Source of the DNA: Haemonchus contortus
Taxonomy: Eukaryota; Nematoda; Chromadorea; Rhabditida; Trichostrongylidae
Assembly (NCBI GenBank): GCA_000469685.2
Contig: LS997564.1
Span: 37,204,472-37,268,471, forward strand
Direction: 5' to 3'
DNA: 64,000 bases
In this document: positions 11,738 to 23,632 of the stretch, in pieces
Position numbering within the stretch: position 1 is the stretch's first letter
How the letters are laid out: every line of letters starts with the position of its first letter
Notes under the pieces: generated by a model
Told to the model about the DNA's origin: nothing
What the model saw: the letters and a program-made list of their open reading frames with translations, nothing else
Databases searched by the model: none
Position numbers and translations under genes: made by a program

Positions 11738-12315
11738 TTAGGTTGATGCATAATTATTGCGGATTTTTTCCAACAAGTTTTACTTAAAGAAACTATAGAA
11801 ATACTAAGCGAAGACATATTTATATAATTGCGCCGGAACTTATTCACCATACACGTCAAGCACTGCTTTCCATTGATTAGTTAGTCGGATCCAAAAAGCG
11901 AGGAAGGTTTGATCCTTACGGGCTATCCACGCCTTGACATCGGCCATCAAGTCATCCAAATCGACGAAACTTCTATTCTCTAGCCATTTTTTCGATGGAT
12001 GGTTGACGAGGTGATCCATAAAAGTTCCTGCTGGTGAATATGGCAGATTTAGGGGCAGATCCCATTTCATGGATGGCTCTGGCTGATTGTTCGATCGCCG
12101 AAAAGTTACTGAGATCGCGGAATGACTGTGCCACCTTCCAATCTTTCTCGAAGTAGTTAAGCCTAATTTCGCGAATATACGTATGGTTTTTTGAGTATAT
12201 TCTTGTAGAGAAAATCAAGTAGATCACTTCTGAAAAAAACCCGAACTCAGTATTCAAATTCCATCGACAGAAAAAAAGCCGCGAAAAAATCCGCAATAAT
12301 TATGCATCAACCTAA
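11738..12315 (-). mobile_element. Defective mariner element
   Basis: The inverted terminal repeats start TTAGGTTGATGCATAATTAT at both ends and are flanked by TA duplications (11736-11737 and 12316-12317). Inside, on the minus strand, are remnants of mariner transposase: an N-terminal helix-turn-helix-like segment (around 12200-12080) and the C-terminal YSPAGTFMDHL... region (12040-11840), where active mariners have YSPDLAP-D-. The middle of the gene is missing. It is about 0.58 kb, against about 1.3 kb for a full mariner. Confidence 0.75.
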
Positions 12316-12419
12316 TACCTTTTGAGCTCCAACCTACTCAAAAATGAAAAATGGCAATTAACTCAAACCCATGTTTAACATTTGCTCAAGAGCCATTTCT
12401 TAATCATATTTTAACTAAA

Positions 12420-12690
12420 GTGCGGATGTGGTCTATCGGCAAGTCGCGCACTATCTCACAAGCATGGTCATGGTTTCGAATTCGGGATCGATACCGGCCA
12501 ACCGAGCCTTCCATCCCTCCGGAGTCGTTTAACTGGTACCAGACTTGTCTGGAAGGAATAACACTGACTTGTACATCGGCTGACCACCGCAATTCATTGT
12601 ATAGGTCTCATACGCATTCATTACGCCACTAGGATTCTTAATGAGAGTCGAATAAGGTGGCGCATCTCCCAGACGGGATTGAATAACGCT
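12420..12690 (+). mobile_element. tRNA-derived SINE, copy 2
   Basis: It has the same layout as copy 1: an A-box-like TGGTCTATCGGCAAG, a B-box-like GGTTTCGAATTC and the shared body including TGACTTGTACATCGGCTGAC. Confidence 0.6.
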
Positions 12691-12982
12691 AACAGCGAAA
12701 CGAATACTGAATAATTACGAATACTAATAAGAGGTACCTAATCCTTTGTTATAGCTCTACCCTTACTTCGAGAGTAAAAATCGATAATCTTCTTGTACCA
12801 CTGATCCCACCGAAACCTCATACCTCGATTTGTAGAAGCGCTATGGAACCGTGAAAGTGATTACGTGGACGTGTGACGTGGAGCAAAAATGCTGTGGACT
12901 GGAAGGATGTTGCCGACTGATGGACCCAGAGAAGAACATCTTCCTATTCGTGAATGTCATGTTAGGGTAGGTTTTGAGTATA

Positions 12983-13515
12983 CCTTTAAAGGCACAGTTC
13001 ACGACAGAAATGGTTTCTGAGATGCCCCACAGGATGAATTTGAAGCCTCAGCGTATACCATATCTGGCATTATCTGGCATTCTGGCTCGGAAAACGGCTT
13101 AGTTAGGGAGTCAAAGAAGCTCAAAGATTGGCTCATGTGTATCCTTGGACGAGTTCCACCGGCATTGTAGAGGCTGCACAGATCACAAGGGAAGCCACGT
13201 AGGAAGTTCAAACAACTTGCCGTGACCCATAGCGACAGAGGGAAGACAGTTCTGTACAGTTCTAGCTTGATATAGTTAGCTCTTTGTGCAACTGCAATAG
13301 CTGAAATCTCGTCCGAATACCCCTTCCATGTTATTTCCGTCATGGCAATCTCGTCCAACCTCTCTTTTCCCTGCCCTGCTTTTGTGGAGCCATATTTTCC
13401 TCTAAATCGGCGAATTCTCGCACTTTCTTCACTACCGATGAACTGTTCCCAATCTATACTTCCACTTTTCGAATGAAAACGGGTACCTCAAATTTACCGT
13501 GAACTGTGCCTTTAA
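12983..13515. mobile_element. MITE family C, copy 2 (most complete)
   Basis: The inverted ends CTTTAAAGGCACAGTTCACG and CGTGAACTGTGCCTTTAAA are near perfect. The interior has a 119-codon open frame on the minus strand that resembles, at protein level, frames in the other copies, but it has no known domain. Confidence 0.7.
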
Positions 13516-14786
13516 ATTAGGAGTCATAGAGCATAGGCGGAAATTTCGGAATGCATGCCTTATTACGAAACAGCTGGGACAACCAGCTCAGAGTTAACGC
13601 GCTGCGAGACGTGGCCAATTCTTTCCAATCTCGAGTGCTGCGTGCTAGCTAGTTGTCTCGCCGCGCGCTTACTCCGAGCTAGTTGTCTTAATTAGCTGTC
13701 TCGCCGCCAGGCATGCAGTTCGGAGTTTCCAGCCTTTGCTCCTACGCCTATGACTCAAGATAAGTCAGAGTTAGCACTATTGGTAGGATTCCTGAGGTTG
13801 ACACTTCATTCCAACTGTCTCAAAAGAACAAGGGCCCAGTAAAGCGCCCATAAACTTATCGTTCCCGACGGTCCAATATCTTTATTATAGGGATATACCT
13901 GTGCATCAAAACCTTCCAAGTCCAATTAATTTCCCTTTTGAGAGCGACAAGCCACTAATGCCTCAGCAGCGTGGTGCTAGACGAACTCAACGCCCTCTGG
14001 TTAGAATCGTGACGGGATTCGGACATATGGTATAGCTTACACTATACCAGTCGGGTCGTCCGGCTTACGCCAAGCCTCATTGCTGGATTTTACAAAGTAG
14101 TTAGAATCTGTAAGTGGGGGGGGGGGGGAGTGGGCACCACTGCTATTCAACACTTAGGGCTTGAGTGCAGAAAAAAAATGGGTAGCTACTTCGAGGTGTT
14201 CTAGGCAATCAACCACGAAGAGGTGAGCAGCGCCGATAGGGTGTTCACCTCGTGCAAAAAGCTAGGGTGGAGTACGACCTGAATATTCAATTGACTTACC
14301 TGGTTGAATAGACATACATAGCAGGATGCCAGTACAGATCGAAATCACTGCTTTGAAATATCCGCTCTACATTCCTAACTTCATTCCGCTGTACTTACCC
14401 TACTCCATTAACCTACCCACCAACTGGGTTTACCATATCACTACCCTTATAATAATCGCAAAGTTCTGCGGACGGACAGATCGACAAACCGACAAATCTA
14501 GACACCTACAAACCGACAAACACACAAGCCGACACACCAAGTTACATAGGAGAGACAGTTAACCCTGAAGATCCCGTAAACAGTTTCGTAAAGACATCCA
14601 AAGACTGATAAACAATCTCCAACGGTGAGAATAGATAGACCCAATTTAGGGAATCGTGAAGTATTCCGTCGTGCTCTCAGACGCAGACCCGGAAATGATC
14701 TTGGTGGTTCGATAGTTATGCGACCAGCTCCACCAGTGGCCTTCCAATTTTTTCTCTTTCTTCCTTTTGTTTTACAGCGTGGTAGA
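13516..14786. other. Intergenic upstream of the PY-rich gene
   Basis: A G run lies at 14117-14127. A degenerate CGACAAACC-type tract is at 14470-14535, similar in composition to tracts before the genes at 27.7 and 31.7 kb. A TTTTACAG acceptor at 14770-14777 precedes the next start codon. No other gene was seen. Confidence 0.4.
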
Positions 14787-15236
14787 ATGAAAAGCAACAA
14801 ATTCCGTCAATTTTCAAGGCTTACTTCTATTGCTTTGTTAGCCTGCTGCCTTGGATGTTGCCTCTGTACAAGTCCACGAGAAGGCGAGTATCATTCGAAA
14901 GGTAGGAGTTGGTCAACTCAGTCATCACTTTACTCATTTTACTTTTCAGATCCTTCGAATAGAAGGAATCAAAGTGGAACTTCCAACGGAGGCATCAAGC
15001 CAGGAAACGCGGTTCGATGTGGTCAAACCAACGGAATACCCCATACTCCAACAACTCCATATCAAGACTATGTCTTACAGGATCCCAATTACTACCTTCC
15101 AGGTTATCCTCCTCCTTATCCTCCTGCCTATCCTCACAATTACCCATCACAACCTATACAATCATCACCTCCCAATCACTCCTCACAACCTAATCAAACG
15201 GTAAGAAAATCATCACAAATAAATACACCATCTTAA
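14787..15236 (+). CDS. Secreted Pro/Tyr-rich protein
   Basis: I do not recognise a family. The ATG at 14787 lies 9 nt after a TTTTACAG acceptor. Exon 1 (14787-14901) encodes a basic start and a hydrophobic Cys-rich stretch (SIALLACCLGCCLC), a plausible signal peptide. A 48-nt intron (14902-14949, GTAGGA...TTTTCAG) is in frame, so retention would also code. Exon 2 from 14950 encodes a low-complexity PY-rich segment (YLPGYPPPYPPAYPHNYP) like the tail of the CX gene ending at 40930. It either stops at TAA 15234-15236 (used here; AATAAA about 40 nt later) or is spliced at 15200 to an acceptor before 15305. Upstream extension of the frame to 14625 crosses the acceptor and is unlikely to be translated. 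Confidence 0.5.
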   Translation: MKSNKFRQFSRLTSIALLACCLGCCLCTSPREGEYHSKGRSWSTQSSLYSFYFSDPSNRRNQSGTSNGGIKPGNAVRCGQTNGIPHTPTTPYQDYVLQDPNYYLPGYPPPYPPAYPHNYPSQPIQSSPPNHSSQPNQTVRKSSQINTPS

Positions 15237-15382
15237 TATACGAACCTAATGTCTCACATTCGATTCTGAAGTAGTAATAAAATCAGCTGTGCATTTATTT
15301 TGCAGTTGTCATACTTCGATTATTATGGGTTACATTTTCACTATGAAAGAATATACCGAATAAAAATGCGAAGAGATCTTCA

Positions 15383-15592
15383 CTCACCTAGGCCAACCAA
15401 GCCTTTTAGCATTCCGAGATCGGTTAATTAGTACCAGACTCATCTGGAAGAATAAAGCACTGACTTGTACACTGGCTAGCCACCGCATGTCATTGCATAT
15501 GCTACATATGCATTCAAACGCTGCTACGATTCTCAATGGAAGTCGAGAGCTGAGGCGCATTCCAGAAACTAGACCAATTGGCGCCAAAATTC
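15383..15592 (+). mobile_element. tRNA-derived SINE, 5'-truncated copy 3
   Basis: It matches the SINE body from CTAGGCCAACCAAGCCTT onward. The tRNA-like head is missing. Confidence 0.55.
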
Positions 15593-16010
15593 TCTCAGAC
15601 TTTTAGGTCATTAAAAAGTAAGTATATTCGTTTGAAAGAAATAAATAGCAAATTTTGGCCGGGAAATTTGTGCATACCCCTTTCAAACACTTGAATTTTC
15701 CGACCAACAAAATCTATGCCCCACTCATTCATGAATTCAATCAACTGGGTGATAATGGGTGGAAGTTGTTTATGTTTACATATGCAGAGTTTCATCGATT
15801 GTACTTTAATCAAAATTCTGTTGAGGTGGTTTCATTTACTAGTACTAACTCCTTAGTGTGGTCACTGACCCAGAGGTAAGCCGTACGACAATTATGAAGG
15901 AGATAAGCGGAATCACTGTAGTCCGACAGTTCCTCAGTACCTAGAAGGCTTCTCCGACAAAGTTGACAGATAGATGAATCTCAACTCACAACTCAAAACT
16001 TTAATTGCAG

Positions 16011-19000
16011 ATGAAGAGTTACTCTTCACTTTATATTATAATAACACTTTTTACTAACGCAGCTTCCATAATTATAATTGAAAACGATGTTATCAGGGAA
16101 AAAGAAGGTGGGAAGATTATGAATTAATTTCATGATACAAATGATTGCGCTAGTCATGAAATGAGGAAAGACTTCGAGTCCTGAGAGGTAGACTACAGCG
16201 GTCAAAATACGAACTATGGTCTCAGAACTAATTCATCAAGAGTTGAAAACACGCTAGCCCCTCCCACCAGTGTTGAAGCGGGCGGAGTTGGCAGACTCCA
16301 TGCCCTTCATGAACTACAGGGTGCGGCAAAAGTTCTGGCAACGATAAACATGATCGTAAAAACGGTCAAATCGATCAAATCATGATACAACTCCAGCAGC
16401 ATTCATCAACAGCTATATAGATCACGAAAACAAACTTGATCTCGAACTAGCCTCCTTTTGCGCGAATACAGGCTAAAAGTCTCCTAGGAAATGGGTCGAC
16501 GGTGGCACGGAGGTAGTTTTCGTCCAAATCCTCCCATGCTTCAACAAGGGTTGCACATGGAGCATCCAAACTTCTATGCTTAGTAAAGCAAGCTTTCCTC
16601 TTAAGAACTGACCCTACAGCATAGTCCAATGGATTCAGGCCTGGTTTGTTTGGGGGCCAATCGTCCGACGAGATGAAGCCTGGGAAGTGCGTTGCGCACC
16701 AGCCCTGTTGACAAGTCCATGTCCGCTTGCCGGAATGGGATTCAACCCAAGGGAGTAACTCCTTCTCCAATATGCCTTTTAGGTAGGTCTTGCTATACTT
16801 TTTGATTCCTTTCTAAAAGAAAATCAGGGACATCTTGCCGTCCGATGTGATTGCCCCAAAAACCATCAACGGCTTGGGGTGTCCAGATCGCTGAGCAATC
16901 CCTCCATGTTGGCTGGCTTCTGCAGGGCTTCCCGCTATCATCCTATCGTTTTGGGTGTTCAGGAATTGATCTGTTGAAAACAGGCGTTCGTCAGTGAAAA
17001 GCATGTCGCTGTGCCGTGCCTGCGAAAATCACTTTAAACGCTCCAAAACCTTCTGAGCCTAGTTTTCTTCATACGCTTTGTTAGCATGTGAGCTTTTCTG
17101 ATCTTATAAGAGCGAAGTCGAAAGTGGCTGGTGACAATCCTTCCGACAGATCGAGCAGAAATTCCGACCTCAAGAGTCGTTTATCTCTCGGACCTACGAG
17201 GGTGGCGGCGGATTTTCTCTCGAGTGATTTTCACGATTTCCTTTGTCGTTGCACTCTTCGGTCCTCCATTTTCAGCCTCGTCCTCCATAGTTGCTGTCGC
17301 CTTGTACCTGTTGACGTTGTTGTACACGGTTCTTAAGGGAATCTGGAGCTGTTTGAAGATGGTCTTTGCCGTGCATTCAGCCAGATGAAGGTGCAGGATG
17401 GAGGATCGTTGATCTTTGCCTGTCACTATTCTGTAAAATGGCATATTTAAGAACGGCCAAATTATGGAATGTATAGAAGAGGACTTGCAGTAAATAGTGG
17501 CACAGATCCTGTCGAGATCGAAGGCCTCATTTTTTATAGAGAACCTGAAACGGGTCTTTGCCAGAAGTTTTGCCGCACCCTGTAGTTCTGTCACGGTAGC
17601 GCCATACAGTAGCGCTCAAAAGTATTCGGCGAAACGCTTCTTCTGTTATAATTTTCAGTCGCAACTTCTTTCCTACTGGATCTGATCAAGCGAAATTTCA
17701 ATATGTGTAGCATTGGTGTAGTGTGAATATTTACCACTATTAACCTGCAATCTGATGATGTTCCACATATCCAAAAAGGCTCGACCAAAAAATCAACTGG
17801 AAATACGAATGGTGGTTCTTCTGGGAGACCTTTCCTTTTTGCCATGTCTTAAGTGTTCGAGCACTAATGTCGAACCCAGAAGAGAAGAAAAACGTACACA
17901 AGGTCGGAATAACTGCGGACGTCACAAACTTGCCTTCAGCACGGTCTACAAACGCCTCCTCACTAGTACGTGGATATGGCTGTTTTGCAGTCAAATAGTG
18001 TTGGACAGTGTAAAATATGCTTCAGTTAAACATATCAAAATTTCATGTGATTCGCTCCATTGGGAAAAAAGTTACGGCAAGTTAAAGTTGGCCGAATACT
18101 TTTGAGCGCTACTGTATATCGGCAGATTCGACAGCCAGAGTTTCTTTTCAGAACAAGAACGTAGGGAGCGCCATTGCCTGCGAAACACACCGATTTAGAT
18201 ACTATGTACTGATAAGGAAGTTCAAAGCAGTGAAGGGTTTCTTTGAAGGCACAGTTCACGATAATTTTGGGGCGGATTTTTCTTCACGAGCAAATTAGTC
18301 TTACTGAAAGTAGTGAAAATAGAAGTTGTACGAGATTACCATGACGGAAACAGCATAGAAGGAGTACTCGCACGAGTTCCCAGTACTCAATGTTGCGTAG
18401 AGCTGTTTACATTACGCCAAATACGTTCAGAACTGCCTTTTATTGTCGCCATTCCGACCGAATATTTCCAACATGGGTGCCCCTGTAAATTGTGCAGTCT
18501 CTCCAACGCAGTTGAAACTCGCCCGCCTTCGGGAGTGGCATACAAACGATACAACCTCAGAGCCTTCACCGTTTTCTGATCTGACAGCGCCAAGTATGGT
18601 CTATGGGAGGGGTAGGAAAAAGAGGTTTTTCAGAAACCATCTTTAACGTGAACTGTGCCTTTAACTCAGTCAATGTATTTACATCATGTTTTTCTAATTT
18701 ATTTTGCAGTTAATTTTTCATATTTCCCACTCACAAAAGTCTATTCAACAAAGGATCGAGGGAAACTCTTTTTTCATAGTTCAGCGGACCAGCCTAAATT
18801 CTTACTCCTACAGGGTACCAAATTATGTACAACAATAGAACCTATTATTTTGATGACCATCCGCCTCTGAGGAAAGAACAACAGCTGTGCACCATAAAAG
18901 GAGATTTGTTTTTCAAAAAGGTTGGTAATCCTCAAGTATTCTCAAAATTTTCCGCGTGGTAAACACTGTAAGGATAAAGTAGTTGTCGATGTGGACTGCA

Positions 19001-22000
19001 ATGTTATCAGGCACGACTAATTTTGTAAGTCACATACTATGCCAGATAAACTTGGTTACCTACAGCGCGATGTCGGAACCCTATTTCCCGTCTAAGCAGA
19101 ACTTTATTTCAAGTACCTGAACATGTAGGGACAGCGATGAGCGCACGGCGTAAATAGCCTCACTTGATGTACAAGAGGAAATGGAGAAACCAAGGCCCAA
19201 TGACGAACCACTTGTGACTGGGGTTAGTGGAAAAAAATTGTGAATTTCAGCAATGAGGATAAGGAAGATGGGAGAAGTACCTCATCTTGAGTTTTTGGAG
19301 TAATCTCGTGTCGCTAAGTATTGCATTCTCTCGGAAAACAAGGTGATGGAGACGGGAAAGGGTATGAGTCAGGAGGCATACCGAAAATAGGGAGATGAGC
19401 AAACCAGCCCGTTTGACCCTTCTGCTGGATGCGTTTCCTTATTCTGCGATTCTGTTTAAAGGTCTCATAATTCCACTCAGGGAATGTACGTGGGGAGTCG
19501 CTTCCAAATCCCAGGTGGGAAACGCTTCTTTGTCGATATGTGGAAGACATTGGGCGAATATATGAATCAAGTGTTAAAGCACACCATACTGTCACAGTTG
19601 CACGGCAGCCCTATGTACACCGTATAAAGAACTTCAACCTGGGATTTAGAAGCGACTCCCCACGTATTTTCTCTGAGTGGGATTATGAGACCCTTGAACA
19701 GAATCGAAGAATAAGGAAATGCATCCAGCAGAAGGGTTAAACGGGCTGGTTTGCTTTAAAATAGGTCAATGCGATTTGCACCGTTGCACCTTCACTCATC
19801 TGACTGAGAGAAAACGTCAGTTCTACAGTGGCTGGAAGGCTGAATTACAACCTAAAGTCGCCGCTTGGCATGATCCAGGTTCTGCGTCCAGAGAGACCTC
19901 TAGGGGAATCTCCCAAACCATATCCAGTCAAGTGTTGTGTCTGATGTTTGTGGTCATTACTGCAGTCAAGGACATGCAATATACAGGGTGCGCCATAAGT
20001 ATGGTAACAGAAGGATTGGGCTACAAAAACCGCCGTTCATATTGATACATAGCGAATTCATGTCAACCATTTACTATGCATCTCATCTACAAAACGAACA
20101 CACGGTCATCTGATGTAACCGTCTCCTGTACTAATTACAGCTCAAAGATGCTTCGGGTACTCATCGACGGCGGAACGCAGAGCTTCCCGGTTTCAATGCT
20201 TTCTTGTGAGCATCAACAGTAGTGCATTATGGAGAACAGGCTTCCCTCTCCAGTATGGACTATACCTAGAAACCCATTACACTGTGGGCCGCGGAATTCG
20301 TAGGAAGATTGGAAGGTGGGATAAAGTCGCGAGCATTCCCTCAACACCAGTCTTGATCTTTCCCCGTTCGTGAACAGGTGCGCCGTAGTTTCCAAATGGT
20401 GTTCCTAGAAAAATCTTCGACTCCCAGCTGCATCCTTTTAGAATGACCCTTTTTAAAGGGTTTTGGGTTGCATTTTATATTTTTTTCAACTAAAATTTGC
20501 GATTTCGCTGTGATTCTCAGCGGCTTCAGCACTCGAACTGTGAAATATACGTAGTCTATGGGATCCCAGCGTTTTTTCCACGCTGTACACCCTTTAGTCA
20601 AAAAAAGTTTGTCGAAGCGCGTGCAGCGCGCAAGTAGCGAACGGCATTTGCTTTTTTCTCTCCAACTTCTTCTCATCAGTAAGCTTAAAAGGCTCTCAAA
20701 TTCTATCTGGATACGATTGTATTTACTCGGGGGCTCAGCTACTCGGGGGCTCAGCAAATACGCGCAAAGACGGAACGGTTGGTGGATGTCTGCGAGGCCC
20801 CACCGTTTTTCGGAATCTGACTAATTGAGAGCACCAAAGTAGACATGTAGTCTAAGGTATATCATAAACATAAGGGAATGTGCAGATTTCGAGAAAACCT
20901 CCAAACAAGAAAATTACGGACGTCCGAAAAGTTGTTACCATATTTGTGGCGCATCCTGCAGTATAATAATTCTCGCCTTGTCTCTGGAGAAGGAGAACGT
21001 TCAGATTTTCAGAATAGCGCATATCTATGACGCACACTAATAATGAAAACGAAACCAGCTCTGATGTTTGTAGTCATTACTCAAGTTTCAGATAGGAAAT
21101 GTGAATGGAACCGAAGCAAAAAATGATGACAACGTTATGAGGAAACAGTTAGTGGTAGCGTTTTTAAAACTCGCTTAATCGTTCGTATCATTCAGATATG
21201 AAAACCACCTGACTGATGGGGTTGGTTTGTAATGGGTATAGTTGGTACTACTCCGTCTTAAACCAACCATTCGGAGCTAGCACCAGCGGAAATTTCGTTT
21301 TATCAAAAATGAAGCTTTCGGGGGAAGCGGTCGTTTGACACAATCCCTTCCATCTTGCCGCCCATTCGACGCGGTTTGCGAGCTGGACAACTCGTCGAAG
21401 GGATAGGGTGACCGATTGCCTCTCCAGCTGATAGAAGCCCGATCGATGATGCCCTACTGATAAAAGCCGAATTGCGGCCTGCTTGTATTCCGCTTGCATA
21501 CATCGCCTATTTGACTTTTTCATGGTGCTTGGACGAGTTGTCCAGCTCGCAAACTGCGTCGAATGGGCGGCGCAATGGGAGGGCCCAGCTTTCGGCGTTA
21601 ATCAATCCCGTTTCTGGGATGCGTCCCGCATATGAGTTCAACTCAGGGCGTTTGAATGCGTACGCGGCTTATACAGTACACTATACAGACTTGCGGCGGC
21701 CAGCCGATGTAGTACAAGTCAGTGCTTTACCCACCCAAACGGCACTCCTTGAAAAGAGATTTCCTAAAGGAGGTTGCCTTGACCAGAATCGTGTCAGGAC
21801 CCCACGTCCTTCTATCGTAACATGTGAAGAGTTCTGACATGTTCAATCGAGGCTGCCGCGAGTACCACGACCTCGTTCTGACAAGATGAACGCGATGGCA
21901 CGTCCTGACCCACTCTATTTCTCAAGGTATAAAATTTGTAAAATTGTTAAGTTTATTACAGTTACGATATCCTAATGGAAGTTATCCAAAAATTATATCA

Positions 22001-22475
22001 TGGACATGCCATATCTACGTAGAGGAATGCTGCGATAAAACGTGCTGCCCAAAAGACATCATATTTGGCATCTCTGTTGCGGAAATCATGTATGTTCTTT
22101 GGCAATACGTTTTTATTAAGATAATTTCCGGAGAATTTTCAATTTCCTACTTTTTAAGGTATGTTCCTATTGCACAGGTCTTCTATTTCCTAATCTTTAT
22201 ACTTGGTTCTCTTTTACTGGCTTATATTTGCTGTTGTACTTTTATATTTTTATTATGCCTATTCTGCTGCAAAATAAGTACGTATCTCATAAAAATCTTT
22301 TTTTTTTGATTTTGTTATAATTTTTTTTTGCCGTTCAGAAGAAACATGCAGTGGAAAATCCGATGAAGAATATGAAATAGAAGAAAAAGAAGTAGACGAA
22401 GAAGACATGCCAAACTATCAAAAATATGACCGAAAAGATCAGTTACAACCCCTACAAAGTGAAAATCGAGTTTAG
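16011..22475 (+). CDS. CX-module single-pass membrane protein 1
   Basis: The five-exon model is 16011-16107, 18814-18920, 21962-22089, 22159-22277 and 22339-22475, in frame throughout (195 residues). Exon 1 starts on a TTGCAG acceptor and encodes a signal peptide (MKSYSSLYIIITLFTNAAS). Exons 2-3 encode a CX module (Pfam PF01705, nematode extracellular domain of unknown function): NNRTYYFDD, one Cys (QLC), then SWTC and ECCDKTCC, six cysteines in all. Exons 3-4 give a membrane helix (FLIFILGSLLLAYICCC). Exon 5 is an acidic cytoplasmic tail ending QSENRV, with AATAAA at 22484. Exon lengths 97 and 128 and all phases match the second CX gene, which supports the model. Introns 1 and 2 (2.7 and 3.0 kb) are full of transposons. 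The molecular role of CX proteins is unknown. Confidence 0.8.
16317..17582 (-). mobile_element. Degenerate maT/mariner-type transposon in CX gene 1 intron 1
   Basis: The inverted ends CAGGGTGCGGCAAAA are flanked by TA on both sides. Minus-strand transposase pieces are recognisable in order but broken by frameshifts: an HTH/N-terminal part (17380-17190, ending REKIRRHPRRSER), LFTDERLF with the first catalytic D (about 16990), and the C-terminal NKPGLNPLDYAV to FPRRLLACIRAKGG (16640-16450). This layout is that of the DD37D-like maT group. It is inactive. Confidence 0.8.
17607..18114 (-). mobile_element. Tc1-like short element
   Basis: The perfect inverted ends CAGTAGCGCTCAAAAGTATT are flanked by TA (17605-17606 and 18115-18116). 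The 508-bp interior has only transposase-like scraps. It sits about 25 bp from the preceding maT element, inside CX gene 1 intron 1. Confidence 0.75.
18242..18664. mobile_element. MITE family C, copy 3
   Basis: The ends GAAGGCACAGTTCACG and CGTGAACTGTGCCTTTAA match the other copies. It lies in CX gene 1 intron 1, about 150 bp before exon 2. Confidence 0.65.
19395..19760. repeat. Long inverted repeat (foldback)
   Basis: About 115 bp at 19400-19515 (containing GGTCTCATAATTCCACTCAG) recurs inverted at about 19640-19757 with scattered mismatches, around a 125-bp loop. It is within CX gene 1 intron 2. Confidence 0.6.
19984..20958 (-). mobile_element. Second degenerate maT/mariner-type element
   Basis: The left end CAGGGTGCGCCATAAGTATG has an inverted counterpart at 20930-20958. 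Minus-strand scraps resemble the C-terminal transposase region (a SILEREACS-like block about 20250-20230). It is a relative of the 16317 element and is heavily decayed. Confidence 0.6.
21345..21590. repeat. Inverted repeat
   Basis: About 50 bp at 21352-21402 (CGCCCATTCGACGCGGTTTG...) recurs inverted at 21528-21585. Confidence 0.5.
21600..21745 (-). mobile_element. SINE 3' fragment, copy 4
   Basis: On the minus strand this matches the SINE body from the CACTGACTTGTAC block to the GGGACGCATCCCAGAAACGG end. It is in CX gene 1 intron 2. Confidence 0.5.
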
Positions 22476-22717
22476 AGCTCAAAAATAAATGTTGAAAATC
22501 CTATTGTTGATCAAAATCGCTCCAGAATGCGCCATGGTCTCGACCTTTCCTGAGAATCGCAGTGGCGTTTGGATGAGTCGACATTTATATCTCACTGAAG
22601 TCGCACTTGGCGAGAGAGCATTCACCCACTCTGGTACTCTTTATCTCCTAAACCTGAGCAAGAAACTACATTCCCTGGCCTCAACTACATCTTCGCCGTA
22701 ACCCTAAACCCAACCTT

Positions 22718-22979
22718 GGGAAACGGGCCGTAGGATCGGTTTCATGTAATCGATTCGCCGCACGCGGCTGTCGCGGACCATTCGCTTCGCCGCTATAACA
22801 GCTCCAGCGTTCTTCATACAGCTAAATCGATATGCGATCATTATTTTAGGCATGATTCTACTGCTAGTTCTTTTGTTCCTGTATTTCTTACCTGCTGCTG
22901 CAATCCGCGACATTCCTTCGCGCGCGGCGTCCCTCTCGCCGCGACGCGACAATTTCGATCCTACTGCATCACACCCCCA
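22718..22979. mobile_element. MITE family A, copy 1
   Basis: The block starts GGGAAACGGGCCGTAGGATC and contains CGATTCGCCGCACGCGGCTG. It is closely similar to 23633-23880 and 32721-32981. The terminal inverted repeats are decayed in this copy. Confidence 0.6.
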
Positions 22980-23395
22980 ATCCCCAATGTATGACATGAT
23001 TCATAGCCTTAGACCCTACCATAAACAATTTAAGAATCGATACAATGTAGAATACAGTCTGCGCTTCTAATCGAACTCCTTCCTGACAATCCAGCCTTTG
23101 GCATGGGAAGGCCGCTCGCATCGTTTCGTCCCTTCTTGTCTCCCACGAGACCCTCAATAGTCAGCTCAAAGAGCTGTTCAAAAATTGCTTCAAATCGAGT
23201 AGATAGGTAAATTGGAGGTATCTATCACATTAATTTACTGGGACACGAAGATAACATGGGTTCCAATCTCTGGTATGCGGCATCCACATAGCACATTGCC
23301 ACCTAAGCCATCGATGTGGCTCTCACAGAAATTCCTGTTGCGACACGTACACTCCACAGGTTGTATTTAACCGCATAACATGGAGTAATGCTCAG
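22980..23395 (+). repeat. Unclassified ~400-bp interspersed repeat, copy 1
   Basis: It is co-linear with 25433-25832, sharing for example ATGACATGATTCAT, TTTAAGAATCGATACAAT and CGCATAACATGGAGTAATGC at the right edge. The first 30 codons read like protein in both copies (YDMIH...LR-YHK-FKNRYN-EY), but no longer frame survives. Confidence 0.5.
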
Positions 23396-23469
23396 AGCCT
23401 ATCCGGGATCAGGAAATCCAGAGTTACGAGATCCGTCATCAAACGAAAATCGGATACCATTGTCCACGC

Positions 23470-23632
23470 CAAGAAATCAAAGATCAGGTAGGCTGGGCAC
23501 GTTATGCGATATGGCGATGGCCGTAGGATCAGGGCCGCTTACGAACTGGAACCCTTGGGACGTCAAGCGAACAACCAGAACGAACGCCGGCCTGATGGTC
23601 AGACTTCTTCAGTCGACGACAACGGGACGACG
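23470..23632 (+). mobile_element. RTE-type non-LTR retrotransposon scrap
   Basis: Translation with frameshifts gives GRLGTLCDMAMA and then WNPWDVKRTTRTNAG, resembling the C-terminal region after the reverse transcriptase in RTE elements (RWAGHV...WIPRD-KR--GRPP). A minus-strand relative is at 29894-30105. Confidence 0.4.

Noticed and set aside
12999..13358. 119-codon minus-strand frame as a gene
   Set aside because: It lies within a family C MITE, has no known domain, and the copies are broken. It is kept only as an observation.
18709..18813. Extra CX gene 1 exon after the TTTTGCAG acceptor near 18708
   Set aside because: It reads in frame from exon 1 but then joins the YY-containing CX segment out of frame. 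The acceptor at 18813 gives the conserved frame and phase.
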